DNA from: Capra hircus
Taxonomy: Eukaryota; Chordata; Mammalia; Artiodactyla; Bovidae
Direction of reading: 5' to 3'
DNA: 64,000 nucleotides
Assembly: GCF_001704415.2 (NCBI RefSeq)
Contig: NC_030836.1
Span: forward strand, 24,340,001 to 24,404,000
This document shows positions 22,916-32,844 of the stretch, one piece after another. Position 1 is the stretch's first letter; each line of letters starts with the position of its first letter. A program made the translations under genes and the position numbers. Below the pieces are notes generated by a model, which did no database searches, was not told the origin of the DNA, and saw nothing but the letters and a program-made list of their open reading frames with translations.

Positions 22916-23416
22916 TCCTTGTCTAGGTTACATTTAAATAAAATTTAGACTTTTGTTTTTGGTAAAAGAAATATGCTGAAATCTTCTTTCCAACTGTCTG
23001 AGGACGCTCAGAACAATTTTCAATCAGTGCTTCTAGAAAGGAAATTTGAAAAAAGGCAATACATTTTAGAGTTCTAACTCTTTTTGGAAAGCAACTCTAT
23101 CTGAAGAGTGAACAAGGAGATTCAAGGTAAAGTGTTCCAAGCCCAGAGCCCCTACGTGAGTGGGGTAGAGTATGGCTTAAAGCAGAATTCACCAACAGGT
23201 AAAGACTTTTTACAGTCTTGGAAGGAGGGAATAGACTGTGAGAGAGAGAAGACGGGAAAAAAAAGAGGTAGCAGGAAGACGGAAAATCAGTTTGGCTCAT
23301 CAATCAAAGCAACAGTGAAGCAAGTTCACGACCAGCTGGGTTCAGCCCTTCCAGCGGCGGTGGCTTGGGAGGCCTCACCTCCCAGAGACAGGGAAGTTCC
23401 AGGGCTCCGTACTCAC

Positions 23417-23529
23417 CAGAGAGTTCCTCCAGGGCGGGCTGTCCACTCTTGGTGTAGTGGCTGGGCTCCGTGGTCACACCCCCTGAGCTGGACTCGGCAG
23501 TAACATTCCCTTCGGTGTCTGTCTGGGAC
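23417..23529 (-). CDS. NAV2: NAV2 internal exon, 113 nt
   Basis: Completes an Arg codon (AG|G) and encodes SQTDTEGNVTAESSSGGVTT then EPSHYTKSGQPALEELS, ending with the first base of a Gly codon that the next exon completes. Human NAV2 has the same segment (SQTDTEGNVTAESSS... EPSHFTKTGQPALEEL) with scattered substitutions. The acceptor is GTGTGTGAAG (AG at 23531-23530), with a mixed GT-rich rather than clean pyrimidine tract. The donor is G|GTGAGT (GT at 23416-23415), close to consensus. The segment is hydrophilic and predicted to be disordered. Phase is 2 in and 1 out. Confidence 0.96.
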
Positions 23530-24761
23530 CTTCACACACAAACCAGAGCAGACGTACTTGTCACAAGCGGTAACTATCCCGTCTGGACCACTGTGCTCCA
23601 ATCACAAACCCCGTGAGCCCCTCCCTTGGTGAGAAGCTTTAGAACAGAGCACACCAGCAGACACTCTAAATAATTCATCGGTGCACGAGGAGCGATGTCC
23701 CAGAAACAGAGAGAGCCACCGAAGTGTAAAAGGTGAAATATTCATCACCCAAATGGAGGGTCTGCAGTCCTTCACTGGGGAGCGCATTTCTGCGTCCCCT
23801 GTGGGGAGCTGGATCTAGCCAGCAAAAGGCTGGCAAGTACCCGGCGGTTTGGATCATTTAACCTGTGCCAAAGAGCCACTTCTAAGTAACCAGCGATGCC
23901 AGCAAGCCAAGCATGAAGATGATTCCACTGGCAGCCCCGTGCGCCAACCCCCCCACCCACCGCCCAGATCCTCCTGACACGGCTGTCTCTGGAGAGGTGA
24001 CTGTACAACCGGCCAGGAGTGGGTGCCAAGCAGGTGTGTTTGCCTGCCAGGTCTGATTCAGAGCTCAGATCTCCTGAGATGAAAGGTCTCACTGATCATT
24101 ATTTCAACACTTGACTGAAATCTGTACTTCCCCAAACCTTCTCCATGCCCTTATTTGTCAAGCAAATCGAGACAATCAAGCAGTGTGCTCTAGCCACAAT
24201 TACCTCTGCTTATTCAGGCGTGCCAGGCAAATATGATTACATTCGGATACATAACCCTGGGCGTAATGTTATTCATTCATCGGCATCCTCAGCTAATTCA
24301 ACCAGATTTCACTCTCTATGAAAAAGTGTTTGCCAAGAATGCGGATTGCCTGAAACAGACTGTGGGGGGTGCACCGATAAGCCCCACATCATCCATCTAC
24401 ACTCCCCCCCACCTTTGCCTTCCGATTGACGCCATCGGTTCCCCATTCCCATCATCTCTGAATTTAAAGGATTTCCGTGCTTTCTGTGTTCCTCTCCTTC
24501 CTTTGACCAGAATCCAAGCTTTCGCCATCTCTGCCCAGGCCAGTGAACAGGTATATTGCCTCCAGCCATAGAGCTTACAAATGACAGCCAGGTATAGAAA
24601 CCAGCCCATGGATGATTCTTACTGGTCTGCCTAGAATCTTTCAAAGCTTTTGAATTCACGGCCACATTTAAAACTGGAGAGAGGTCACCAAAAAAAATCT
24701 GGATTTCTGTCCCTTTCTCAGTAAAAACAAGTCTGGAAGGAGTGAGCTCACTTTCTTGCAG

Positions 24762-24776
24762 GGCGCCACCTGCTGG
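24762..24776 (-). promoter_or_regulatory. CTCF-type binding motif (full consensus match)
   Basis: On the minus strand these 15 bases read CCAGCAGGTGGCGCC, which fits every position of the degenerate CTCF core CCASYAGRKGGCRSY. It lies in non-repetitive intronic DNA between the 1096-nt and 113-nt NAV2 exons. CTCF organises chromatin loops and can affect exon inclusion. Occupancy cannot be judged from sequence. Confidence 0.7.
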
Positions 24777-24984
24777 TGAAAAGTGGTGGCGGTCCCCCCT
24801 GGGGAGGCGTGAGGTTCCCTTTCCTGGAGTCCCGTTCACCCTGAACCGCTCAGGGTGCTACCACTGTGGTATCACCTTTGCGGACCCAAGCAGGCTCCTG
24901 AACTGTGATCTCTGTTTTAGGCTGTTTCCAGGTCTTGTCCACTCCCCATTCTGTTCTCCACTGACCTTGGTGACCCTGATGTGA

Positions 24985-25545
24985 TCTTTCATCTTTTGAT
25001 TAAAGGCCTCTAATGGTTTTCCGTTGCCCGCAGAATAAGATCTAAAGTCCCTATTGTGATAGAAGACGCCCTACATCACAGGATTCTTCCTCCTTCATTT
25101 CCAGCCCGTCTCCTGGCGCTCCTGCCTTTACACACGGACCCGCCCTGTGCTCCACCCACATGCGGCTTCTCTCCAGTCCCAGCTCATACCCAGCCCTTCA
25201 CAATTTTGTCTTTGTAGTGACTGTGCCCTTTGACTGAAGGCTCTTTTCCTCTCTCTTCCTTAGTTTGCTCCTGAGCTGCCCTGAAGGCACATCCCCATGC
25301 CACCTTGGTTTGGAAGCTTTCCCCAATTCTTGGCCAGTGGATGGCTCCACCTCTTGTGCGTTTTTGTTCTCCTGATGTCTACTTATTACAGTAAGATCTA
25401 ATTAATAAACCTTTCCTCCACTAGATTAAGAGCTCTCTGAAGGCTAAGACTGGCTCTTTTGAGTGGGCATTTAAGAACACTCTGCTCCAATTTATATGCT
25501 AAGCAGGCACTCAGGTAGGGTGTGATGAATGGATAAATGAGTTTT
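24985..25545 (+). repeat. L2 LINE 3' region
   Basis: Recognisable L2 order: 'ggcctctaatggttttccgttgcc...agaataagatctaaagtcc', 'cctttgactgaaggctcttttcc', 'ctccactagattaagagctctctgaaggc', then 'taagcaggcactcaggtagggtgtgatgaatgg'. Diverged, 5'-truncated and non-coding. Confidence 0.75.
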
Positions 25546-26039
25546 TAAGTCTAGAAAGATTCTGGGTGAGAGAAGGACCATTGGACTTGGAGGTCTGAAC
25601 ATTGTGCCGTCTATTACTTGATAGCCACGTACATCTCAGTAAATCACTGCACCTTGGAGAGAGGCTGGACCCTTATCTGGACATGGGATTACAACAGCCA
25701 CCTCTCCCAGCTGCTACAAAACTCACAGGTGAAACCACACGAAAGCACTTAGCGAAGTATTAAGCAACAGAGGTGTCCAGTGTGTCTTATGAACTGGTAA
25801 CTATAGTTCATTCCGAGTGATCTTTTTTAAAAAATGGTTTGTTTTCCTTTTTCTCTTGGTAACATCACTAACATGAGAGGTTCTAGGAGGAGCACTGTTA
25901 AATAATAAACAGTGAGCTGTAAACTTGAGAGAGAGAAACCTGGAGCATAAATGGAGTCTAAGCCACTTTCTAAGAATCCTCTGATCTAGTCCTGGCTCCT
26001 CAATTTACAGATGAGGCTCAGCACGAGGCAGTGACTTAG

Positions 26040-26260
26040 AGTCAAGACTATTTCATGGTTAAGCACTTGGTCCCTCTAGGTAGAGAGACTTGGCTATAAG
26101 CACGGGCTCTTCTGACTACCAGCTCTTTGACGTAGAGCAAGTTATTTAATTATTCTAGGCCTCAGTTTGCTTGTCAGAAGAATGGGGATAAAAAAAGGTA
26201 GCCAGCTTGTGGAGTTGTGAAAAGGATCCAATGATCTGGGTTTCTGCACACACGTGGTGC
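26040..26260 (+). repeat. MIR SINE, sense
   Basis: Core 'ctctttgacgtagagcaagttatttaattattctaggcctcagtttgcttgtcagaagaatggggata' is clear, followed by 'gtggagttgtgaaaagga'. Confidence 0.82.
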
Positions 26261-27282
26261 ACGCTCAGCAGCGGTGCCTGCAGCCAGGTCCCAAGGCCAC
26301 ACAGGGACGCACAAGTGAACAAAAGACCAAGTCAGGCAACAGGGCTCTTCTCTCCAGCCTCCCGGGCTCACCCAGAGGAAAGACACCTCAGAGAAGGAAC
26401 AAGGACATCACTCGGGCTGAACACAAATGCGAGAGTGCAGTTCAACAAACGGGATGCTTTCTCCCTCCCATCTGTTGGACTTTAGCTCTTTACCATTAAG
26501 AGCTTTTCCTCTCATAGAAAAATCTTGAAATATTAAAAAAAAAAAATAGAACTTAAATGTTTAGAATCTTTCAAATGATTACAGCCAGGAAAAAAAAAAG
26601 GGGAGAGAGTGGAATTGACCATGATCAGACTGTCACATATTTTAATTCTGAAAATGCAAATCAAAAATCTGGGAATAGCAGCCTGAATATGCCTGACGTT
26701 AAGACTATCCACGTGACCGCAATGATAAAAATTTCACGGCAAGCAATTCAGTTGCCTCCATGGTTCAGAAAACAGTTGTATAAAAAGTTGAGCATGGAGA
26801 CCAGCGCTGAAGCAGTATCTAAGTTTTGGCACCCTTCTCAGGACTGTTAGCTGAGCTGATGATTTAATACAAAGATGACCACCTCCCATTTAAAAAGATC
26901 TGGTGTGACCCTCCTTGAAGGGGAGAGTGAACAAGGAAAAGGAAAGAGCTTCTCCTCAGAAGCCTGACCTTCCCTCAAAGGCTGGATGCTGTGGGCTTGA
27001 CTCCGCACTCAGTCGCTTGAACCAGTCTTCCTATCAACTCTTGGCGGGAATGGAAACAGAACTGGAACTCACCTCAGGCAGAGAGAGGAAACATCTAATT
27101 CACTGGGGAAGCATGCAGGCTGAGGAAGCGGAAAGCATGGGCGCGAGTCTGTGCATATGAACAGGTATGTGAACACACGTGTGGACACGTGCATAGGTGC
27201 ATTCACATTTCATGTATGAATGTGTACTTGGGTCTTTATTTACGTGTGACTGTCCGTGATGTGCACTCACCATATGGATGCA

Positions 27283-27412
27283 TCTGTGTGTGTGTGTGTG
27301 TGTGTGTATAAGCTGGGTAGCATGTGTGTGTGTGCGTGTGTATGCGTGTGTGTGTGCGTGAGTGTGCGCGTGCGCATCCGTGTGCGTGTGCGTGTGTGTG
27401 TAAGCTGGGTAG
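27283..27412. repeat. Compound (TG)n/(CG-TG)n tract with 92-bp duplication
   Basis: Alternating purine-pyrimidine TG and CG steps fill most of the segment. The 12-mer TAAGCTGGGTAG occurs at 27309-27320 and again at 27401-27412, so the tract looks like two units of a 92-bp repeat (TG-rich block plus a short unique tag). Such tracts are length-polymorphic and can adopt Z-DNA. Confidence 0.9.
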
Positions 27413-27937
27413 AAGCTATAAGGGAAGAGCCTGGACTGTAACACTGAACCAGCGGTCCCCTTGGTGCTATGGACGGCTCTTAGTTATCACTCAGCTATGC
27501 AGCGTGGCCCATTGCCCGGCAGGTCTCAAGCACAGGAGCAAGCTGAGCATTACGAACAGGGCTCTGGGACCCCCCAAGAGCAGGGCTGGGTGGCTTCCAT
27601 CTGCCCAGACAGGACTCATCGCAAGAATCAAGCATCATACAGAGACGATGTCCCCTAACCTGTACAGGTGTGTGGTGTAACCAGAGGCTCTCACAGGCCA
27701 CAACCACCCAGCACAGCAGCACCGGGCTCCCGTGGCCTCCTGTGGTCCCCTGGATGTGCCATCAGAGACAGGCAGAGGGGCTGATAGTGGAAACACTCAG
27801 GCTTGTCACCAAAACACAACTCAGGTTCTCTGGTTCTTCTAGAACTAATCCTTCCTTATGGTTACCCTTCTTCCTCATCCTGTTCTCCCCTCTGAAAAAT
27901 CCCAGCACATAGCAGGGACTGAAAAAATATTTGAGTT

Positions 27938-28052
27938 TCCTGGCTGCCTAGTGGTTAGAATTCCAGGCTTTCACGGCTGTGGCCTGGATTTAATCCCTGG
28001 TTGGGGAACCCGCAATCCACACAGTGTGGCCAAAAAATGAAAATAAAAAAAA
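27938..28052 (+). mobile_element. CHR-type SINE, sense
   Basis: Sense copy, 'agtttcctggctgcctagtggttagaattccaggctttcacggc' through 'aatccctggttggggaacccgcaatccacac', ending in an A-rich tail. Confidence 0.85.
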
Positions 28053-28537
28053 ATTTTTAGAAGAAAAGAAAAAAAATAGATGCCATAGGGTAACAAACCA
28101 TGAGGTTCTGGAAGTTCAAGATGAGCCTCTCTGTGAGAAGTCTCAGTTGCTCAGCAAGGTGCTTTTGTGTTTCATCGTTTAAAGTACATTCAGGATGCTT
28201 TAGGACTGACCTTAGAGGCTGTCAAGTGAAATCAAACCACCCTCCTAGCTATTGTTCAGGCTGCTTCCGCCAAGCCCCTGGGTCCCCGTGTACCTGGGCG
28301 GCCACTCCACATCTCAGGATCACTCACATTTTCCTTCCACTCTTAGGCTTTCTAACCTACCCCCACGCCCCAGCCACGCTGAATTAACTGTCCCTCAAGC
28401 ACACCGCGTACGTCTCTATCAGGAGCTGATCACGGGGCCCCTGAACTGCCTGCCTCAATGTTCCCGGAAGACCCCTGCCCTTGAAGACCCCTTGCCCAGG
28501 GCTGGGCAGGGCTGGGGAGGGGGGCAGCCGCTCCTAC

Positions 28538-29633
28538 CTGTACAGGAAAGGCGCCACGGTGGCAGTGTTGGGGTGGCTGTATTGCTGCTGGGGCTGAGGT
28601 AGCTGGACACTGACAGTATTGCTTCCTGTGGTCTGGGTGGTCCCCACGGACGCACTGACAGTCTGGCTGCTGATGCTGTGGTTCAGGCCGGTCCCTCCGG
28701 GGCCTTTTCCTTCCGAGGACGCCAGGCTGGAGGAGGAGCTGGAGTGCCTGCCGTCCAGCGGGGGCTTCTGCTGGGGGAGCCCGGAGCTCGGCTTCCCACC
28801 CCGGGCTCGCTCCCCGTCCTTGGAAGGCGTGGGGGCACTTGGGGATTTCCCGGGCACGCTCTTCATCCCTGGTTTTGGTATCCCGCTGTGGGAAGGGGCC
28901 GCGGCCTCCTTCTTGGCACTGTTGAGCTTCCCCCCTTTGGGGATGAAGCTGGCGATCTTGGAGGACTTTTTGGGCATCTCGGTCAGGGCGGCCCCGCTGG
29001 GGTCTTCTCTCGGCCCCTCTTTGAGGTCCGGCCTGTCTGTCACGGAGGCTCTCTTGGTGAGGTCCTTGCTTTTCTCCTTCTCGCGCTGCTGTTTCTCCTT
29101 TTCCTTCTCGCTGCCTTTCGGGGAGCTCTTCTTGTTGGTCAGCGCCCGGCTGAAAGTCCTCTGGGCGATGCCCTTGAGGGCGATCTTGGGGCTGCTGGAC
29201 GCGGGGCCGGCCGCTGATAGCGGGCGGCCGCCCGCCTCCATCTCTTCGCTCTCCTCGAAGCTGGGCAGGATCTCCAGCCGCTCGCAGCTCGTGTCCCGCG
29301 ACCCCGGGCCCTCGCCCGCCTTGGAAGCCCCCTTGCTGTTGAAAAGTTTTAGTTTTTCCAGCATGGACCTCTGATTGTTGGGGGCCGGCTTCAGGGCTTC
29401 GGGGGCAGGCCGGGGGGGCTCGGGCGTGGGCGGCTTGACTGAGAGCGCGGCGGCCGCGGCGCTGTGCTTCGCATTGACCGACTTGCTGCGCCAGGGCTTG
29501 GAGGCCGAGCTGGGCTGGGGGATGGCCGAGGAGGCGCCGCAGCTAGCAGGGCCACACCCGCCGCCTCCCTCCAAAGCAGCGGGTGCATCTTCGCTCATTG
29601 CGGGGTGGGAGGCTGCCGAGCTCGCCAAAGGCT
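28538..29633 (-). CDS. NAV2: NAV2 large internal exon, 1096 nt (microtubule-binding region)
   Basis: Encodes about 365 residues of neuron navigator 2 after completing a split Glu codon (xAG): EPLASSAASHPAMSEDAPAA onward to APFLY plus AG of an Arg codon. I recognise it from human NAV2 (NNQ.SMLEKLKLFNSKG, SSPKIALKGIAQRTFSRAL and other blocks). Visible features, numbered from the exon's first residue: five Ala at 59-63, a Lys/Glu-rich helical stretch at 175-195, SFIP at 229-232 and SGIP at 250-253 (both SxIP, the EB-protein binding motif, in a basic Ser/Pro setting), six Ser at 298-303 and a Gln run near 350. Acceptor CCCCGTCTCCGCAG (AG at 29635-29634), donor CAG|GTAGGA. It is GC- and CpG-rich, unlike the flanking introns. 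There is no start codon of its own, so an upstream exon is required. The long plus-strand frames here are shadows. Confidence 0.97.
28876..28887 (-). other. NAV2: SxIP motif SGIP in NAV2
   Basis: Codons for SGIP within PSHSGIPKPGMKS, 21 residues after the SFIP motif. The basic, proline-rich surroundings are typical of EB-binding SxIP sites. Two closely spaced motifs would raise avidity for EB dimers. Confidence 0.75.
28939..28950 (-). other. NAV2: SxIP motif SFIP in NAV2
   Basis: Codons AGC TTC ATC CCC, within SSKIASFIPKGG. Serine-x-Ile-Pro flanked by Lys is the motif through which +TIP proteins bind the EB1 homology domain. Navigators are known microtubule plus-end trackers. That this particular copy is functional is an inference. 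Confidence 0.75.
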
Positions 29634-30010
29634 CTGCGGAGACGGGGAAGAGAGGGAGACCTGAGTTACATGTATGGGCCTGCACTCATCACGAGGGGGC
29701 GTCGGCCACGGCTGCACTGCCGATCGCTCCAACCCGGATGCCACGCAGCTCCACTACCTGTCTCAATTTTAATTCCACCTTGACTTTCTCCTACGCTCCG
29801 TCAGGCACTGTTCACCTCCCCCACATTTTGGCATATGCTATGTGAACGCACACCGACCTTAACATCCATATGTATGTGGCACAATTAAGCACACACTTCA
29901 TGGGAAAACAAACAAAAATCCACACCATCACTGTGATTGTGTGGGAATGGTAAAAGAGATATCTCCTGTCTTCAATGATTCAACCCATGACCCCTTTTCC
30001 AACTAAAGGG

Positions 30011-30104
30011 AAACAATGGAGGATTATCCAACTTTAAGAAAACAATGTATCAGAGACAAACAATCAAGGATTATCCAACTTTAAGTAAACAATGTATCAG
30101 AGAC
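30011..30104. repeat. Tandem duplication, 2 x 47 bp
   Basis: Units 30011-30057 and 30058-30104 are adjacent and differ at only three positions. Both contain GGATTATCCAACTTTAAG and AAACAATGTATCAGAGAC. The unit is not a recognisable transposon. Confidence 0.93.
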
Positions 30105-30992
30105 ATTAACACAGAACAGATTCCCCCCCTCCCCCCCAAAAAAAATCCAGAAAAAAGAGAAACCAAGGATAATCTTGACAGACCTAATTATCCAGAGAAA
30201 TTGCTAAATCCCATCAAAGCCTATGCGTTTTCCCTATGTTGGCACTTTTAAAAGAGTTACGAACGGGATGCAGGCTGGAGTTTAAAAAAAGGCTTTTGAG
30301 CTTAACAGCATGAACTGAGCACGAGGCTTTACCGTCAGCAGGAAAACTCGCAGGTTATCTGAAAGTCAAGGCTTCCCCCTTGGCACACAGGGTGTAGTTC
30401 CCCAGCCAGCCCCTTTTCTCAGAAAAGCCTCAAAATATTTCCAAATTGGAACTGGAATTATTTGGAGACAGGCGGGTTCCAAACTGGCGCTTTGCTAGGC
30501 ACCGAGGCAGCCTAGATTGATGACCTGAACACCAGAGCTGCCTTGCTCAGGCGGCAGGCAGAGCCACACAGCACCATCCTCCAAGTTGAGGCAGCTGTCA
30601 GAGGGAAGGGGGCCGGGACACGGCTGTGAGCCCATCACCGCGCCCACCCACGACCACGCCTGCCCAGTGCAGACAGGGTGTAGCACCTTGGCCCCCAAAG
30701 AGCCCGTCCCCGACCCTTGCAAAGTCACAGGGACACGACTTACCCAGCCACAGTCACTTTCTCCCGCAACGATTCCCTAGGAAAACTTCTCCAGCCCGAG
30801 AGGCTGTCCTTCCGACTGTCACAACTGGTTTCGGTTAAACTGCTCATGTTTCTAATTAACTTTTGTCATCCGCAACTGCTCCAGTGCCCAGAAGCCTGGC
30901 GGGATTAACGGCTGCTTCTTCTGCCTTTTTTTTTTTTTTTTCCCCTTTTTAAATACCTACGTTCCACTGCCTTTGAGCAGCAGAGTAAACTG

Positions 30993-31380
30993 TATATAAG
31001 AGCGGCTTTTTATGATTTAAAAGTCAACGGCCGCCAAAGCCGAGCAAAGGCAGCCCCTTGTGGGACACGAGCCGGGAGCACTCCCGGCAGACAAACTGGC
31101 CTCCCTTCCCTCTCAACTGCTCCGGGGGGTGGGGTGGGGGGGAGCCGCAGCTCTGGGGTGATCCAACGCAGACCTCCCAATGTTTTAAAACACATACATC
31201 TTCCTGACTTCCCGGGGATTCGGGTTTGGAGCGGGGGCTGCTGTGCGATCCTCCCTTACAAAACGCACGGCGGATTGCTGGATCTTTTCCTGGGGAGAGC
31301 TGGGGACTGGCTGGGAAACAGGCTCGCGGAACATACCCACACCACCAGCCCCTAGGAGGGTCTCCTCGGGTGGGACACGC
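30993..31380 (+). promoter_or_regulatory. Candidate antisense promoter: TATA-like box and CpG-enriched flank
   Basis: TATATAAG at 30993-31000 on the plus strand is followed by about 360 bp with roughly 20 CpG dinucleotides, far above the surrounding intron, and a G-rich run at 31124-31142. It lies about 1.4 kb upstream of the big NAV2 exon, and its TATA orientation would direct transcription away from it, antisense to the gene. The same CpG-rich block could instead serve an alternative NAV2 start on the minus strand. No initiator or transcript evidence is available. Confidence 0.3.
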
Positions 31381-31429
31381 TGCTCATGGAGGGCCTCCTG
31401 GGCTCAGGAGGTATCATGCTAGGCACTCT

Positions 31430-31590
31430 GAGAAGAGGGGCTCACTGCCCCCGTCTGACGAGTGGGGAGACTGAGGCTTGGAGAGGGCTAACGACTGACC
31501 CTCCATCACACCACTGGAGATGGTCCAGGGTGGGATTTGGACTCAGGTCTCGAGACACAGTGCTCTTTGGGACGGCATCCCAGCTACCTC
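31430..31590 (-). repeat. MIR SINE, antisense
   Basis: Shows the antisense MIR order 'cgagtggggagactgaggcttggagagggctaacgactgaccctccatcacacc...' then 'gggatttggactcagg'. Diverged. Confidence 0.7.
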
Positions 31591-31892
31591 CCGTGATAAA
31601 GAACATGTGTAAATGACAGCCACTTAGATGACCAGGGGACTTCAGGGCATCTACCTCTCCTACTGCTTGAGTATATTCACGATGTCCATGGTGGGGGACA
31701 AACCAGCCCAGCCACTGGACAGGAGGCACTGATGCCATGGAGGCCAGCTCCCGGGAGGGCAGCAGTGACCCTCCAATCGCCAGTTCCACTCTCTCAGGAC
31801 CGCTGTCCTTCCCTTTACTTGGGCTCAGATCTGGGGCAGAAATATTCATTCATTCGTACATTCAGTAAATTCACTGATATCAACATTCAAAG

Positions 31893-32230
31893 ATGGGTCA
31901 TCCCTGGTGGCCCAGCAGTTAAGAATGCCTCTGCCAATGCAGGGGACACGGGTTCCCTCCGTGGTCTGGGAACTGTGATCCCACATGCGGCGGGGCAACT
32001 AAACTTGAGCCACAGCTAGAGAGCCCTCCTGCCGCACTTCTGAAGCCCCCATGCCCCAGGGGTCATGCTCCGCAACATGAGAAGACATTGCAATGAGCAG
32101 CTCGCACATCGCAACTAGAGAGTAGCCCCCGTTTGCCACAACCAGAGAAAGCCTGAGGACAGCAATGAAGAGCCCACGTGTCGTGACGAAGACTCAGAGC
32201 AGCCAAAAATAATTAGTTTTTAAAAATTGA
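31893..32230 (+). mobile_element. CHR-type tRNA-Glu SINE, long form
   Basis: Sense copy from 'gtcatccctggtggcccagcagttaagaatgcctctgccaatgcagg' through 'gcaactagagagtagcccccgtttgcc' to 'cagagcagccaaaaataatt', ending A/T-rich. Same subtype as 3296-3646. Confidence 0.88.
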
Positions 32231-32345
32231 AAACAAATTTAATGAGTGCCTAGTATATGCCACATGTTGTTCTAGGCACTGGGACACATCGATGACAACA
32301 CCGAGATCCCTGCCTTCATGGATGTCACACTCTAGCAGGGAGGGA
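32231..32345 (+). repeat. L2 LINE 3' end
   Basis: Clear L2 signature: 'aatgagtgcctagtatatgccacatgttgttctaggcactgggacac' and 'gatccctgccttcatggatgtcacactctagcaggg'. Confidence 0.82.
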
Positions 32346-32844
32346 CCGACAATTCATATAATTAATACATACATTTTATCATTTGGTAGAAGAGAAGTCC
32401 TAGAGAAAAGGGGCTTTGAATGGGGTGGGGAGATTGCAACATTGTCCATATGGGAGCTACAGCAAGTCGGGATCAGAGGTTTGCTCTTCTTTCCTAAAGA
32501 AGTTTCAGAACTACTCCCTGCTGAGCAGAGGCACACGCATCAGTGTGACTTCTCTGCTCCCACACATTCCCTGGAACTCTTACAAAGCTCTTACAAGAAA
32601 TGCCCCTGCCTAACATTTCTGTGTAATTTTAAATCTTAACATGCACAGCTAGCAATCAGTTGTTACTAACCAGTTAGGGACTGATCCAGAGTTCACCAGA
32701 CACCTGACTTGCCTAAGAGAAATGTGTAAGCCAATCAAAGACGTGTGTTTCCTTCAGGAAAGGTGTCAGGTGCAAGAAGGGGCTCACATGCCATAGGCGT
32801 GACGGATACATAATCACTTCCCAGGCTGTCCCCAGATGGCTCCC

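Larger units (their letters stand above)
17345..23416 (-). other. NAV2: NAV2 intron between the 113-nt and 109-nt exons
   Basis: This 6072-bp intron begins with a strong donor GTGAGT (23416 downward). It carries a CHR SINE with an internal duplication, a non-autonomous Tigger with a SINE inside, a MIR, a pair of similar unidentified sequences and an antisense Bov-tA. The segments 18051-19387, 21570-22707 and 22916-23416 show no gene or repeat I can name. Confidence 0.93.
23530..28537 (-). other. NAV2: NAV2 intron between the 1096-nt and 113-nt exons
   Basis: 5008 bp, from donor GTAGGA (28537 downward) to AG at 23531-23530. It holds a strong CTCF-like motif, a long L2, a MIR, an alternating TG tract and a CHR SINE. 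23530-24700, 26265-27280 and 28053-28537 show no gene or repeat I recognise. Confidence 0.93.

Noticed and set aside
24397..24839. 176-codon minus-strand open frame near the CTCF motif
   Set aside because: No resemblance to NAV2 or another family, and no acceptor/donor pair in phase with the NAV2 exons.
27283..27412. Possible CRISPR-like or minisatellite array
   Set aside because: Only two units of a TG-rich repeat; no regular repeat-spacer pattern, and the setting is a mammalian intron.
28619..29374. 251-codon plus-strand open frame (and a second of 179 codons) across the large NAV2 exon
   Set aside because: It is the antisense shadow of a GC-rich coding exon; the minus-strand translation matches NAV2 and has proper splice sites.
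29639..29685. Upstream extension of the NAV2 exon to a methionine near 29685
   Set aside because: The acceptor CTCCGCAG lies between it and the conserved EPLASS start, and the extension has no resemblance to NAV2; it is intron.
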